This document shows positions 1-9,369 of a stretch of 64,000 nt of DNA, one piece after another. Under the pieces are notes generated by a model. The model was not told the origin of the DNA and ran no database searches. It worked only from the letters and a program-made list of their open reading frames with translations. Numbering within the stretch: the first letter of the stretch is position 1; every line of letters starts with the position of its first letter. Both the position numbers and the translations under genes were made by a program. Source of the stretch: Bacillota bacterium. Lineage in GTDB: Bacteria > Bacillota > Desulfotomaculia > Desulfotomaculales > Pelotomaculaceae. The stretch is from the NCBI GenBank assembly GCA_029555205.1, contig JAKPTB010000104.1, positions 1 through 64,000 of the forward strand, in the 5' to 3' direction.

Positions 1-898
1 GTTCACCCCCGCACACGCGGGGACTACAATATATAGCTGCTCCATGAGCAGGTCGATCTGCTTAAGGTTCACCCCCGCACACGCGGGGACTACGGCCTTC
101 CTCGCTTAACAAATACTTGATCCTTACGGTTCACCCCCGCACACGCGGGGACTACTCTAACTTTAACCCCATAATCTATCAATAACTGCGGTTCACCCCC
201 GCACACGCGGGGACTACGCCATATTCCAGAGCCTTGCCTTTTGTAATTTCGGTTCACCCCCGCACACGCGGGGACTACTTGCAATCACTCCTTTTCGCCG
301 GTCTGTTTCCACGGTTCACCCCCGCACACGCGGGGACTACGTGGTACCGCGGAAATGAATACCCCGCCCCTCTGGGTTCACCCCCGCACACGCGGGGACT
401 ACTAGTATTGGAGCTCATAGGGTTGTTGCTACTAACGGTTCACCCCCGCACACGCGGGGACTACTTTACCAATACCCAGTGACCCGGATAAAACCACGGT
501 TCACCCCCGCACACGCGGGGACTACACAATTTTGATTATTACCGCTTCCCCGGTAGGCGGTTCACCCCCGCACACGCGGGGACTACGACGAATATAAAAT
601 TCACCAGTGCCAACAAAAACGGTTCACCCCCGCACACGCGGGGACTACGTCGAAAGCATAATGACGCCGCAGGATATAGTGCGGTTCACCCCCGCACACG
701 CGGGGACTACTCTATCTGACAACCCCTCTGCGGCTATGCTTATCGGTTCACCCCCGCACACGCGGGGACTACCAAAGTTCTCTTTCTATTCCGGCTGTAC
801 TATACACGGTTCACCCCCGCACACGCGGGGACTACGATAATTGGCAGGCGGAACTTGGGATATCTTAGACGGTTCACCCCCGCACACGCGGGGACTAC
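1..898 (-). CRISPR. Type I-E CRISPR array, 15 repeats / 14 spacers visible, truncated at window edge
   Basis: Fifteen copies of a 28-base repeat begin at 0 (first base outside the window), 66, 128, 190, 251, 313, 375, 437, 498, 559, 621, 683, 745, 808 and 871. All copies seen are identical. Read on the minus strand the repeat starts GTAGTCCCCGCG and ends GGGGGTGAACC, with a CCCCGC/GCGGGG hairpin, which is the usual I-E form and orientation; transcription therefore runs from cas2 leftwards. Spacers are 33-35 bases, except the last one visible (28-65), which is 38. The base after the repeat on the minus strand is G for 12 of 14 spacers, so the unit could be written as 29 bases. The array continues beyond base 1. 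No degenerate repeat is seen, consistent with the leader-distal end lying outside the window. Confidence 0.98.
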
Positions 899-911
899 TC
901 TTTAAACTCTA

Positions 912-1196
912 TCATTTGCTAGGGATTTTGACCAAATACAAGCCATCCAGTTCAATAAGTGTTCTGTTGGTATTACCGTGTATCCTCATTGAAAAGCCCT
1001 GCTCGTTGTCAGATGTCGAATAGATCAGAATGCCACCATTGTCAGGTTCCATTCCTTTACATATCATCTGCCAAAGCCTATCTCTAACCCTCGCCGATAC
1101 ATTGCCAACAAATACACCAGCTTTGGGTTCCAATAACCAGCGAGTTAATTGACCTCTTTTACCTGATGAAACCCTTTCTAAAACCATTACAATCAT
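912..1196 (-). CDS. cas2: CRISPR-associated endoribonuclease Cas2, type I-E
   Basis: Cas2 dimer bridges two Cas1 dimers in the spacer-integration complex. The 94-residue product matches the length of the E. coli type I-E protein and shares its landmarks: an N-terminal beta strand, the R-x-L-L-E-P-K-A-G-V-F-V-G-N-V-S-A motif near residues 19-35, and an L-D-G-L-Y-L-V end. This is the Cas2 CT1978 subfamily found in I-E loci. Its start overlaps the cas1 stop by four bases (ATGA type). Its stop lies only 13 bases from the first CRISPR repeat, so any leader function must overlap the coding sequence or be very short. Confidence 0.96.
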   Translation of the reverse strand: MIVMVLERVSSGKRGQLTRWLLEPKAGVFVGNVSARVRDRLWQMICKGMEPDNGGILIYSTSDNEQGFSMRIHGNTNRTLIELDGLYLVKIPSK

Positions 1197-2140
1197 TTAT
1201 CAACGTCACCCCAGTTACGTCCTCCGACGGTAAAATTGGCAAATCCATTCCAAAGCATCCCCATTGACTCACCGTCCAGTGGTTCGGTTAATTTAGGTAT
1301 ATCTTTATCCGCCGCAGACATTATTATGTCGATATCCTTCACAATTTGTTCCAGAAGCCTTTTTTCTTTGAACATCTCACGGCATCGTTTTCGTATCACG
1401 GGTTCGATTTTTGTTGGCCCTTCTGAGACAGTGGTAAAAGCTATGGGGACAGTTATCTCAGTCTTATACAGGTCAGCAATATCATAAACAAATGACAACT
1501 GTTTGCCTATGTGTATAAAACCAAGGGCCGGGGAATATCCTAATGATACAATCCCGGCTTGTACAACACCGTATAAACAACTGTTAGCCCAGGAAAGCGC
1601 CTTGTTTATATTATCGCTGATATCCCAGTCATTTAGCTTGTAATTACGTCCCTTCCAGGGTATGTTTGTTTTACGGCTCCAATAAGCATAGTTGTCCCGT
1701 ACACGGGCACCTTCTTTGCCGCGAATTTGTTGCAGCGTTAATCCCTCAGGCAAATCTTCAAAAAACCGCATTGTGTACATTTTGCGGATTACTTTTAGTC
1801 TTAGTTCGGGAATGCTCTGAAGAAAGGCTTGTTTTAAGGTGTTGGCGGCACTTTTGGTATCGGGAAATCCCTGGGCATAAAAGCGGACACCCTGTTCTCC
1901 ACACCAGATAACCTGGCACCCATTATCCGCAAGCACCTTAACAGCCGCATGGCTGATGTTTGTGCCCGGACCCAGCATTAATGTAGACAAGGAAGCGCAT
2001 GGAACCGGGATTTTTGCATCTTCCATGTATGCTGCAACAGCATTTGCATCCCTTTCTACTTTGCAGTGCTCGAGGTATAAAAAGCTATTTCCGTCGCTGA
2101 ATCTCGGTAGAAGCTGTTTATCTTTCATTTGTACAGCCAC
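1193..2140 (-). CDS. cas1: CRISPR-associated endonuclease Cas1, type I-E
   Basis: Metal-dependent integrase that inserts new spacers with Cas2. The 315-residue protein keeps the predicted catalytic set: E143 (G-K-E-G-A-R), H210 (F-I-H-I-G-K) and D220/D223 (V-Y-D-I-A-D), each offset by two from the E. coli residues E141, H208, D218 and D221. Position in the operon, between cas6e and cas2, is standard. All catalytic residues are present, so adaptation should be biochemically possible unless the missing leader prevents it. Confidence 0.97.
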   Translation of the reverse strand: MAVQMKDKQLLPRFSDGNSFLYLEHCKVERDANAVAAYMEDAKIPVPCASLSTLMLGPGTNISHAAVKVLADNGCQVIWCGEQGVRFYAQGFPDTKSAANTLKQAFLQSIPELRLKVIRKMYTMRFFEDLPEGLTLQQIRGKEGARVRDNYAYWSRKTNIPWKGRNYKLNDWDISDNINKALSWANSCLYGVVQAGIVSLGYSPALGFIHIGKQLSFVYDIADLYKTEITVPIAFTTVSEGPTKIEPVIRKRCREMFKEKRLLEQIVKDIDIIMSAADKDIPKLTEPLDGESMGMLWNGFANFTVGGRNWGDVDK

Positions 2141-2158
2141 CTTTGATAAAAACTGTAT

Positions 2159-2842
2159 TTACCCAGAATACTTTTTAATCATTAACAAGCCGAAGCCGTA
2201 AGCCTTGCCGGGTCCAATACCACAGCATATTGTTGATAAAAATTTTTCCTGATCGGTTACGAGTAGAGAGCCCAGAAAGCGTACACCAATATGATAAATC
2301 TTGCCTTTTTTATTTGAATAGTTTGTTCCATGAACCGTGTGCTTACCAGCCTCCCAAGCCTCAAGCAGCCTGAACCCCCCCGCTTCCGCTTTTCTGGCCA
2401 ACCACCCCAACCTTTCTTCGGCTGTTTCTAGTGGCACCCGGCGACCGTTGAGCTTGTTCCCGCTTAAGCGTTCCTGTTTTGTTGAGGTACCCGTTACCTT
2501 TGAAGGACAGGCCAGGAGGTCGAAATTCAACAGCATTCCTTTTTTGATGATTTTAGCCGGTTCAGATATATTCAGCAGAAAGCGGCCCTCCTGCAGTGGG
2601 TATAAGTAGCCCTTATCCAGCCACCTGACCACCTCAGGTTTTACCCTGGACTGTACATAAAGTATATATTTACTTCCCCCAGAGGGAACCAGGCGGTAGA
2701 GAACGTCAAATTGGCGACGGGCATCCCGTTCATTTGTGTTGTCGAAAGCTGACATCACTGTTCTGTGAAGATCCTGGCAGTTTCTGAGATCACGCCTGGC
2801 ACCCCTTTCAGTGACATCCATAATTAATCTGGCAAGGTACAT
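2159..2842 (-). CDS. cas6e: CRISPR RNA endoribonuclease Cas6e (Cse3/CasE)
   Basis: Cuts the repeat hairpin of the pre-crRNA and stays bound to the 3' end in Cascade. The 227-residue product has the two-ferredoxin-fold layout of the family. A histidine at residue 26 in the D-L-H-R-T-V-M motif sits where the catalytic histidine lies in the family, and the C-terminal glycine-rich loop (G-I-G-P-G-K-A-Y-G-F-G) is the usual RNA-binding signature. It starts two bases after cas5e ends, so translation is probably coupled. Confidence 0.95.
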   Translation of the reverse strand: MYLARLIMDVTERGARRDLRNCQDLHRTVMSAFDNTNERDARRQFDVLYRLVPSGGSKYILYVQSRVKPEVVRWLDKGYLYPLQEGRFLLNISEPAKIIKKGMLLNFDLLACPSKVTGTSTKQERLSGNKLNGRRVPLETAEERLGWLARKAEAGGFRLLEAWEAGKHTVHGTNYSNKKGKIYHIGVRFLGSLLVTDQEKFLSTICCGIGPGKAYGFGLLMIKKYSG

Positions 2843-2844
2843 AA

Positions 2845-3522
2845 TTACTCAGCCTCCTCTGGTTCCGGCGGATTTACCCAGATACTATCCACCCGGCGGG
2901 CAGAGAAAATGCGTGATGGTGCAGTAGTTGACCTGTCCCTGCGCTCCATAGCGCCATTAGTGCGCTCAATCTCGCAGAGAAGTCCCTTTTCCCTATACGG
3001 GTATAGACTGGGGACATTCTTAAGTGCTTCCTCTATTGATTTATATCTGTCAGTAATACCGTAAAGAACCGGTCTAGTGGGTACACAATTCCTTCGGCCA
3101 AGGTAAACAGTCCAAACAGGGCATTTCAGGCTTTTAGCACAATGACGAAGGATTTCTTCCTCTCCGTCCAAAACAACCAAAAAGGAAGCATCCTGTAAAT
3201 ACTGACGTCGCGAGATTATCGTACCATCGTCACTTTTTTTGCCGCGAACCTTACCATCTGCCGTAATAATTTCTCCTGTAATGGTATGGTAGTCCTCAAG
3301 GTAAGTTCCTGGGCGGTCTGCCCTTACACCCATAGTTAATGCTTTCTCCATTTTAATTAGGCCGGTGTTGCCACGGGGAAGTCCCATGGCACAGCCAAGC
3401 AGACCGACCAAACCAGATTTTGTGGGCATAGGCGCAGTATCGCGCAAATCCCAACGCGCCCTTTCACCCCAACTCTGCAGCGGTCCTTCCAACCGGAGCA
3501 GAAGGAGCCATTTTCCAGACAT
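2845..3522 (-). CDS. cas5e: Cascade subunit Cas5e (CasD)
   Basis: Caps the 5' handle of the crRNA in the I-E Cascade complex. The 225-residue product starts with the typical beta strand and the motif R-L-E-G-P-L-Q-S-W-G, followed by P-T-K-S-G-L-V-G-L-L-G, both diagnostic of Cas5 proteins. It abuts cas7 with no gap and precedes cas6e by two bases. Nothing appears truncated. Confidence 0.95.
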   Translation of the reverse strand: MSGKWLLLLRLEGPLQSWGERARWDLRDTAPMPTKSGLVGLLGCAMGLPRGNTGLIKMEKALTMGVRADRPGTYLEDYHTITGEIITADGKVRGKKSDDGTIISRRQYLQDASFLVVLDGEEEILRHCAKSLKCPVWTVYLGRRNCVPTRPVLYGITDRYKSIEEALKNVPSLYPYREKGLLCEIERTNGAMERRDRSTTAPSRIFSARRVDSIWVNPPEPEEAE

Positions 3523-4686
3523 TTACACCATCACCTCCCGGGCAAGAGCTTCTTCCAATTTAGTTAGCATTATGCCAAAGCTCTCACACACAAGCGCATT
3601 TTCAGGCGAGGGAAGGGTGTCATCAGCAATAAACCAGAGCCTTCTATAAACCTTAATATCAAATTTCCTGCTGATATTTGTAATCTCTTTGACCAGTTTT
3701 TCAACACTGTCCTCAATTAAATTAACCTGCTTGCGCGACAAGCCGTCGCCTTTCCAACCAGGACTTGCGGTTTTCACAAAAGCATTAGCATAGCTCACCG
3801 GTATCTTTTCATCCTTAATTTCAACACATACTGCACTGGGAAGTTGGTGGGCAGCAAAGCTGTTCTGCTTACCGGAAGGGCTGACATAGCAAAAGGCCCG
3901 TACCAGCGCAGGCACTGCCTTGACAGCAATATCTGCTGCACCTTTAACGCCTTTAAGATTCTCAATTAATTGGTTCAGGTCAAGGGAGAAGTAGTGATAG
4001 TAGCAATTAGAGTTGAATTCCGTGTCCCCAACCATACCGGCGCCTGTTTCTTCCCCGCTCTTTAATAAATCGTCCATGGCGGTATAGTAATCAAATTCCC
4101 TTTCAAGGCGGTTGGTGGATATGGCATGGGCCACCTGTATAGAGGCCTCAACATCGCGGAAGGCATTGGAGGTGATCATTCGGCCGAATAGTGCAATGTC
4201 CAGGGTTACCGGACGCATTATATCCTTCATTTTATCCTGCAAGTCTTTGGCTTTTATCTTATTGAAATCTTTCAGATTTTCACCTGCTTCCTTCCAGGCA
4301 TCCAGGAAACAGTCAGCAACTGCCGTAACATCAGCGGGTGAAAAGAACATAATTTGGGCTGTTTTTAGTTCATCGTTTTCTTTGCCCTCTTTATTGCCAA
4401 AGCCGCTGGCTTTTTTCATAGCTGCCTCGATAAAATCCTGATTCATACCGCGCCGCTCAAGTTCCATAGCCAATAGATCGGGCAGTTTTCTGGTGCGCTT
4501 GCCGAATAAATCTTTACCCAGTGAGTTCTGAAGAATTTCGGAGATTCTCAGGTTACGCTTCAGGCACTGGCTGGAAATGCGGCCCCTGGGCTCACCCCCG
4601 AAGATACAGCTCTTGGGGCTTCCCGTATCATCACGGTTTAAATTAGACGGGGCATAGTTTTTAATCATATGAACTTCTATAAGCAT
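3523..4686 (-). CDS. cas7e: Cascade backbone subunit Cas7e (Cse4/CasC)
   Basis: Six copies normally form the filament along the crRNA. The 387-residue product contains the N-terminal signature S-N-L-N-R-D-D-T-G-S-P-K followed by F-G-G-E-P-R-G-R-I-S-S-Q-C-L-K-R, which matches the CasC family start closely and supports the first ATG. The C-terminal half has the usual S-P-S-G-K-Q-N-S-F-A-A-H motif. The gene follows cse2 by three bases and abuts cas5. Confidence 0.96.
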   Translation of the reverse strand: MLIEVHMIKNYAPSNLNRDDTGSPKSCIFGGEPRGRISSQCLKRNLRISEILQNSLGKDLFGKRTRKLPDLLAMELERRGMNQDFIEAAMKKASGFGNKEGKENDELKTAQIMFFSPADVTAVADCFLDAWKEAGENLKDFNKIKAKDLQDKMKDIMRPVTLDIALFGRMITSNAFRDVEASIQVAHAISTNRLEREFDYYTAMDDLLKSGEETGAGMVGDTEFNSNCYYHYFSLDLNQLIENLKGVKGAADIAVKAVPALVRAFCYVSPSGKQNSFAAHQLPSAVCVEIKDEKIPVSYANAFVKTASPGWKGDGLSRKQVNLIEDSVEKLVKEITNISRKFDIKVYRRLWFIADDTLPSPENALVCESFGIMLTKLEEALAREVMV

Positions 4687-4689
4687 TAA

Positions 4690-5241
4690 TTATTCCTCCT
4701 TCTCTTTAACTGGACTGTAATACTCCCTAGCCCACTCCTTTTGGACCTGACGCTGAGGACTGTTCCACCGGATAAGATCAACCAGCAGTTTGGGCCAGTT
4801 TACGGGCACACCCCTGCTGTCAGCTAGCCGGACCAGTTTACGCAGTTGGTGAAAGAAGAAACCGTTTTGTGTATCACAGGCACTGTCCAACAATGCACGC
4901 AGTTTTACATCCTGGTTTTCCGGCCGGGGGCCTTCTTGAAATACCCGCCGCAGGGTCCACCCAAAGTTTGTTTGTACCCGCAAATTCACATCTTCGTTGC
5001 TCAGGCGGGCCTTTGTGAGGGTATAAAGAGTAGCGACCGCAAACCATATATCCTCCTGACTTCTAAGCACACCCGGCGGCAGTGTTTTGTAGAATATGCC
5101 CAGGGAGCCGCCCCGGGATTCGCGAAGTAAATTACCGGCATTGCGCTTAAGGATGGCTTTTTCCGCTTTAGGCAGCGTATCAAGTTCATCGAAATAAGCC
5201 GCTACCTTTTCTTCCAAATCTAATTTCTTAGACTGTGTCAT
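4690..5241 (-). CDS. cse2: Cascade small subunit Cse2 (CasB)
   Basis: Forms the dimer in the belly of I-E Cascade that stabilises the R-loop. The 183-residue, mostly helical product has the family features: an early P-K-A-E-K-A-I-L-K-R-N-A-G segment with basic residues, G-V-L-R-S-Q-E-D-I-W-F-A-V-A-T-L-Y, and a C-terminal W-N-S-P-Q-R-Q-V-Q-K-E-W-A-R-E-Y. Located between cse1 and cas7 as in other I-E operons. Confidence 0.93.
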   Translation of the reverse strand: MTQSKKLDLEEKVAAYFDELDTLPKAEKAILKRNAGNLLRESRGGSLGIFYKTLPPGVLRSQEDIWFAVATLYTLTKARLSNEDVNLRVQTNFGWTLRRVFQEGPRPENQDVKLRALLDSACDTQNGFFFHQLRKLVRLADSRGVPVNWPKLLVDLIRWNSPQRQVQKEWAREYYSPVKEKEE

Positions 5242-5261
5242 CCGCTCACTCTCCTTTCATT

Positions 5262-6773
5262 TTAAGTAGTCTTTAGTAGTTTGTTTAATTTAGAGTAAAA
5301 GTACCGCCTGGCCTTAGCTGCTCTTTCCAGCATCCCGGCTGTTGTGCCCAGCTTGTCCAGGAATTCCTCGAACATACGCCGGGTAATTTTTTTTAATTGA
5401 TTGCGCCATTTCTCTTTCAGGGACTCACGCCAATCCGGCTTGCTCACGTCGGCCAGGGCCACCTCTTCCTGAAAGCCGCCCAGGAAGTGCGGCCTGATCT
5501 GCCCCAAAAATATCGTTTCGGCCTGCTCACAGAAAGCTGCTGGGGCTAGAGTACCCTTTAACGCTCTTTTCAGCTCAAAGTTCACTGTTTCGATTAGAGT
5601 CAGCTCATTCTGGAAAAGTACAGCCCTAGTTTCGTCAGCAACCAGCCTGTAGTCTATACCGAGCCTGTCCTGAATCCAGCTTATGTATTTGGCCTGGTTT
5701 GTAACAATGCCATAAATCTCAGCCTCAACCCAGCCGCCGCGCTCAATTTCACGGGCCAGGTGTTGATACTGTTGAATTACCTCCGGGCGGTAATACCTGG
5801 CCTTATTGTGGTCTTTCCCATAAAGCAGCATCAGCGGTCCCAGGTCCCTCCAGGCCGCTCTGCCGGTCTTTGGCTTAACTGTGGAGATACCTCTTTCATT
5901 TTCTATCCGTGGCACGTGGGGATCGCGCCATAATCTGTGTCCTTCAAACTTCCATCCCTTTTGAAAAGCTATTTTACGTACCAGCACAGAGCTCTTCCGT
6001 CCGGAGTAAGTACATGTTCCACCTTCTCCGGGAAGAAGGCAGACGCGCCTGGCCTGCCAGGTAAGCCCGTATAAATAGGAAGTCTGGTCCACCTGTTCGC
6101 CTGGCTTTACAGGCCTTCCGTTCCTCCAAGCAACGGGAGGGACATCAAGTGGGAGCTCAATAACAGGTATCCAGATGTTGTAGATGAGCCTTTCCAACAG
6201 GTTTTTCCCGCTCACCAGTACATACCAAGGAGGGGCGCCATTGATTCCTGAAGGACCTTGCAGCCCGCTGGTGCAAAAAACATTCACCGCACACAGCGCT
6301 CTGGCACAAATCTGCGGGCTGAATGCCTGTGTGTCCTGCAGCCGGTGGTCAAAATGGATGGCGTTGTTGCCGCTGGGCAAGTCATGCACAAGCAGTGCTA
6401 CAGATCTGACAGCTTTGCTGTCCAGTTGCTCATCCCAGGCTGACTGGAGGAAAGGGCGCACCGGATCGAACAGATCGAAGCACGTCCCATCTACTTCACA
6501 TTCTTTTATATACTGGGTAATTCGTTTCATCGGCAGTTTGCCGGCATCATAAATGTCCAGGAGATCGTAGACTGATTGTGGTCTGAGTGCATCTGTAAGG
6601 AAGGCTATCAACAGGCGGTACATACTGTAGTGAAAAAGCGGAGAGGAGTCGGAGATACCCTGTAATTCATGGGCCTTTTCCAGTGCCTCCAAAATACCGT
6701 ATTCCTTAATATGTCCATGGAAGTCCTCGATGGGTATCCATGGCTCGGTCAGGACATTGAAGTTCGTCAACAC
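5262..6773 (-). CDS. cse1: Cascade large subunit Cse1 (CasA)
   Basis: Recognises the PAM and recruits Cas3. The 503-residue product begins with the family motif F-N-V-L-T-E-P-W-I-P-I and includes the D-P-V-R-P-F-L-Q region and the helical C-terminal bundle. Length is normal for the family. It starts one base downstream of the cas3 stop, so the two genes are expected to be co-translated. Confidence 0.96.
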   Translation of the reverse strand: MLTNFNVLTEPWIPIEDFHGHIKEYGILEALEKAHELQGISDSSPLFHYSMYRLLIAFLTDALRPQSVYDLLDIYDAGKLPMKRITQYIKECEVDGTCFDLFDPVRPFLQSAWDEQLDSKAVRSVALLVHDLPSGNNAIHFDHRLQDTQAFSPQICARALCAVNVFCTSGLQGPSGINGAPPWYVLVSGKNLLERLIYNIWIPVIELPLDVPPVAWRNGRPVKPGEQVDQTSYLYGLTWQARRVCLLPGEGGTCTYSGRKSSVLVRKIAFQKGWKFEGHRLWRDPHVPRIENERGISTVKPKTGRAAWRDLGPLMLLYGKDHNKARYYRPEVIQQYQHLAREIERGGWVEAEIYGIVTNQAKYISWIQDRLGIDYRLVADETRAVLFQNELTLIETVNFELKRALKGTLAPAAFCEQAETIFLGQIRPHFLGGFQEEVALADVSKPDWRESLKEKWRNQLKKITRRMFEEFLDKLGTTAGMLERAAKARRYFYSKLNKLLKTT

Positions 6774-6774
6774 A

Positions 6775-9369
6775 TCACATCCTTTTCATAATAACTCCTA
6801 GTTTTGAGTCATTTACCAGGCAAACCTTTTCCCCGGAGCCCTTGAAACCTGTGTAGGCGCCATCCTGCAGACCCAGGAGTTTAAATCCTCTCAGCCAGCC
6901 AGCACCCTTAATCAGAGGGCTTGTACCGTCAGCATTCATAAGGCCGTCAAACCACCATGACGGCAGTGCAACCAGGCCAAGCATCAGGCGACGCGCCTCA
7001 GCCCGGGTAAGGTTATTCATATTTACGGACAGCCTCTTAAGTTCATCATGCTCTATAAGTAGTACCTGTATGGTACTCCCGCTAAGGCGGGTACTGGCAC
7101 TAAACCATTCATTGGGACCTTCTTCATCATCATACCAGTGCTCTTCCCTGATATTTACAAAATCAGGCGCAGGAATTAGATATTGGCGGGCTTCTAACTC
7201 ATGCTTCCGGCGCGTCTGGCAGAGTTTATCCCATGCCTGACGGTGGGGGTGTTCTGAAAAAGGCTCATTATCGTTGTAAACTGTTTCAATCAGCTGCCGC
7301 ATGTCGTCAGGAATATCTAGATATTTCTGCTGGTCAAGGACTTCCATAGTCCTATATAGTATCCACTTATCGTAAACATTTTCTGTTGGCCCGAAGTCAT
7401 CCTCTTCAGGAAGCAGCACCAACAGCTGCGGTTTTCTAAGGCTTGCGGGGCGAATGCGGCCAGTGTGGCGGTGCAATCGGCCGGAGCGCTGGAGCAACAG
7501 GTCAATGGGAGCAATAGCACTGATCATGCAGTCAAAGTCCAAGTCCAGACTTTGTTCCACCACCTGGGTAGCTACGAGGATCGCTTTAACGGGACGGCAG
7601 TCCGTACAAATGGTCATACTTTCTTTATCAAAAGCCCGAAGGCATTCCTGTTCAATTCGCTGCCGCTCCCCTGCCGGAAACCGCCCGTGAAATAGCATTA
7701 GTTTGACATCATTTATTTCTAGATGCGAAAAACAAAGGTACAACTCCTGTGCTTCTCTTACCGTATTGACAATAATACACAGGCAGCCGTTATTTGCAAC
7801 TATAGATAATGCTTTTTGAGCCACCTCTTTCCATTTGCCCAGACCGCCCCGCCACAGCTTCAGCTTTATTCTTCTTTTCATGTAAACATCATTAACATTA
7901 TGTTGAATATTGACGCCGTCAGTATTAGCATAGGTAATTAATGGATAGGGCTGAATTGTCGTCAACTGCCCCATCTTATGCCCTGTATAGGAATTTATAA
8001 GGGAGCAACGGCGGGATGAAGGCAGTGTCGCCGACAGCAGGATAACCGGTATTTCTAGAGCCCCGCACCAGCTTAAAAGGCGTTCCAAGATAACTGTCAT
8101 ATAGACGTCGTAGGCGTGAACCTCGTCAATTACTAGGACCTTGCAAGCTAGCCCAAGAAGGCGCAGTGCGCCAAATCGCACCTTCAGGGCAGCCATCATT
8201 GACTGATCCACGGTACCAACGGCCCACGGTGACAGCAGTCCTTTACGGGAGGAGCGGAACCAGGCAGCCTCTAACACGCTACTGTGCTCCTCAGACGGCA
8301 CAAATTCCGGTGTGTCCTCGTCGAGAAGCCAGGCCATCCCATGCAGAAGTCTGATCTGTTTCTGCATATTCTGCATTTTAAGGAAGTCGCTAATACGGTC
8401 ATACATCTGGTTGCTGGTAGCCGCTGTCGGCAAAGCAATATACATACCAGCAAGCCCAAAGCTGGCAATCCACTGCATACCCGCGTATACTGCCGCCTCA
8501 GTTTTTCCCTCACCCATGGGGGCCTCGATAACCAGCAGACCAGGGGGAGGTATCTCTCTAAAAAAAGACTCACAGGCATTCTGCAGGGGTCTCATGCCCT
8601 CACGCGGTATATTGGGCCAAACCTGGTTAAAATCAGGCTTCAAATCCCCGGCAGAGGCCTTAATGAATCCAAGTTTTTTAATGGCTTTATTAGCTGACTG
8701 CCGGCTCGCTTCAGAGTACTCCTTAATGCATCTACCATCCTGGCCATGAGCAAACCATTCGTGTCCCGATGCCAGCCAGTCAGAGAGCACCAGCAACCCC
8801 AGTAACAAATACACTGCCGCAATCTTTTGCTGTTCTGAACCCATTTGGCATGGACCGCTGCAGGAGAACACAACACGCATTCTTCTCTGCAGTTCTTGCT
8901 GAAGGTCTTTCCAAAATGCGCAAATCCGTCGGTCAACCGGCGCCGGCTCTACATGCTTGCGTTGGTGATGCACACCGATTACTTCTGCCCACAACCTTGC
9001 TAACGGCCTGCTGTTACCATCATCACGAAGCATCTTTTGAACAATACTAGCGGATAATGACTCATGTCTGTATAGAGACTGGTCTCCTTTCTGGATTTTC
9101 TCCAATTTACAGAGTTCAATAACTATATCCAGGTCTTCGCACTGCTGCTGAAATAGAGGGTGGCATTTGCCCAGGTCGTGCAAAGCAAAAAGGAACCCGA
9201 TATACTTGAGCATATTTTCCTCAGTAACAGAGAAAGCTTTTGCTAGTCGAGGCAAAAGTACTGCAAAGCAGGATTCGGTTAGAAGAGCCTGGCTTATACA
9301 GCCTGTATCAATCATATGCCTCTCCAAGGGATGGTATGGCTTCGACTTTGCCCATAAATTCGAACACAA
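6775..9369 (-). CDS. cas3: CRISPR-associated nuclease-helicase Cas3 (HD + SF2 helicase)
   Basis: Degrades target DNA after Cascade binding. The 864-residue product has the full two-domain form: an N-terminal HD nuclease (H18, then H64-D65 in A-L-H-D-L-G-K), the L-S-D-W-L-A-S motif near 195-201, Walker A (P-M-G-E-G-K-T, about 284-290), D-E-V-H at about 415-418, S-A-T at about 446-448, and a motif VI Q-R-S-G-R-L-H-R-H. The start is uncertain. The first usable codon is TTG at 9369, but a strong GGGAGGTG lies about 21 bases upstream of it and six bases from an in-frame ATT at 9390; an in-frame TGA just before that limits extension. First gene of the cas operon. Confidence 0.96.
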   Translation of the reverse strand: MCSNLWAKSKPYHPLERHMIDTGCISQALLTESCFAVLLPRLAKAFSVTEENMLKYIGFLFALHDLGKCHPLFQQQCEDLDIVIELCKLEKIQKGDQSLYRHESLSASIVQKMLRDDGNSRPLARLWAEVIGVHHQRKHVEPAPVDRRICAFWKDLQQELQRRMRVVFSCSGPCQMGSEQQKIAAVYLLLGLLVLSDWLASGHEWFAHGQDGRCIKEYSEASRQSANKAIKKLGFIKASAGDLKPDFNQVWPNIPREGMRPLQNACESFFREIPPPGLLVIEAPMGEGKTEAAVYAGMQWIASFGLAGMYIALPTAATSNQMYDRISDFLKMQNMQKQIRLLHGMAWLLDEDTPEFVPSEEHSSVLEAAWFRSSRKGLLSPWAVGTVDQSMMAALKVRFGALRLLGLACKVLVIDEVHAYDVYMTVILERLLSWCGALEIPVILLSATLPSSRRCSLINSYTGHKMGQLTTIQPYPLITYANTDGVNIQHNVNDVYMKRRIKLKLWRGGLGKWKEVAQKALSIVANNGCLCIIVNTVREAQELYLCFSHLEINDVKLMLFHGRFPAGERQRIEQECLRAFDKESMTICTDCRPVKAILVATQVVEQSLDLDFDCMISAIAPIDLLLQRSGRLHRHTGRIRPASLRKPQLLVLLPEEDDFGPTENVYDKWILYRTMEVLDQQKYLDIPDDMRQLIETVYNDNEPFSEHPHRQAWDKLCQTRRKHELEARQYLIPAPDFVNIREEHWYDDEEGPNEWFSASTRLSGSTIQVLLIEHDELKRLSVNMNNLTRAEARRLMLGLVALPSWWFDGLMNADGTSPLIKGAGWLRGFKLLGLQDGAYTGFKGSGEKVCLVNDSKLGVIMKRM

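Noticed and set aside
90-1023. Several open frames of 60-90 codons with repeated V-H-P-R-T-R-G-D-Y-like peptides
   Set aside because: They are translations of the CRISPR repeats and spacers, not genes.
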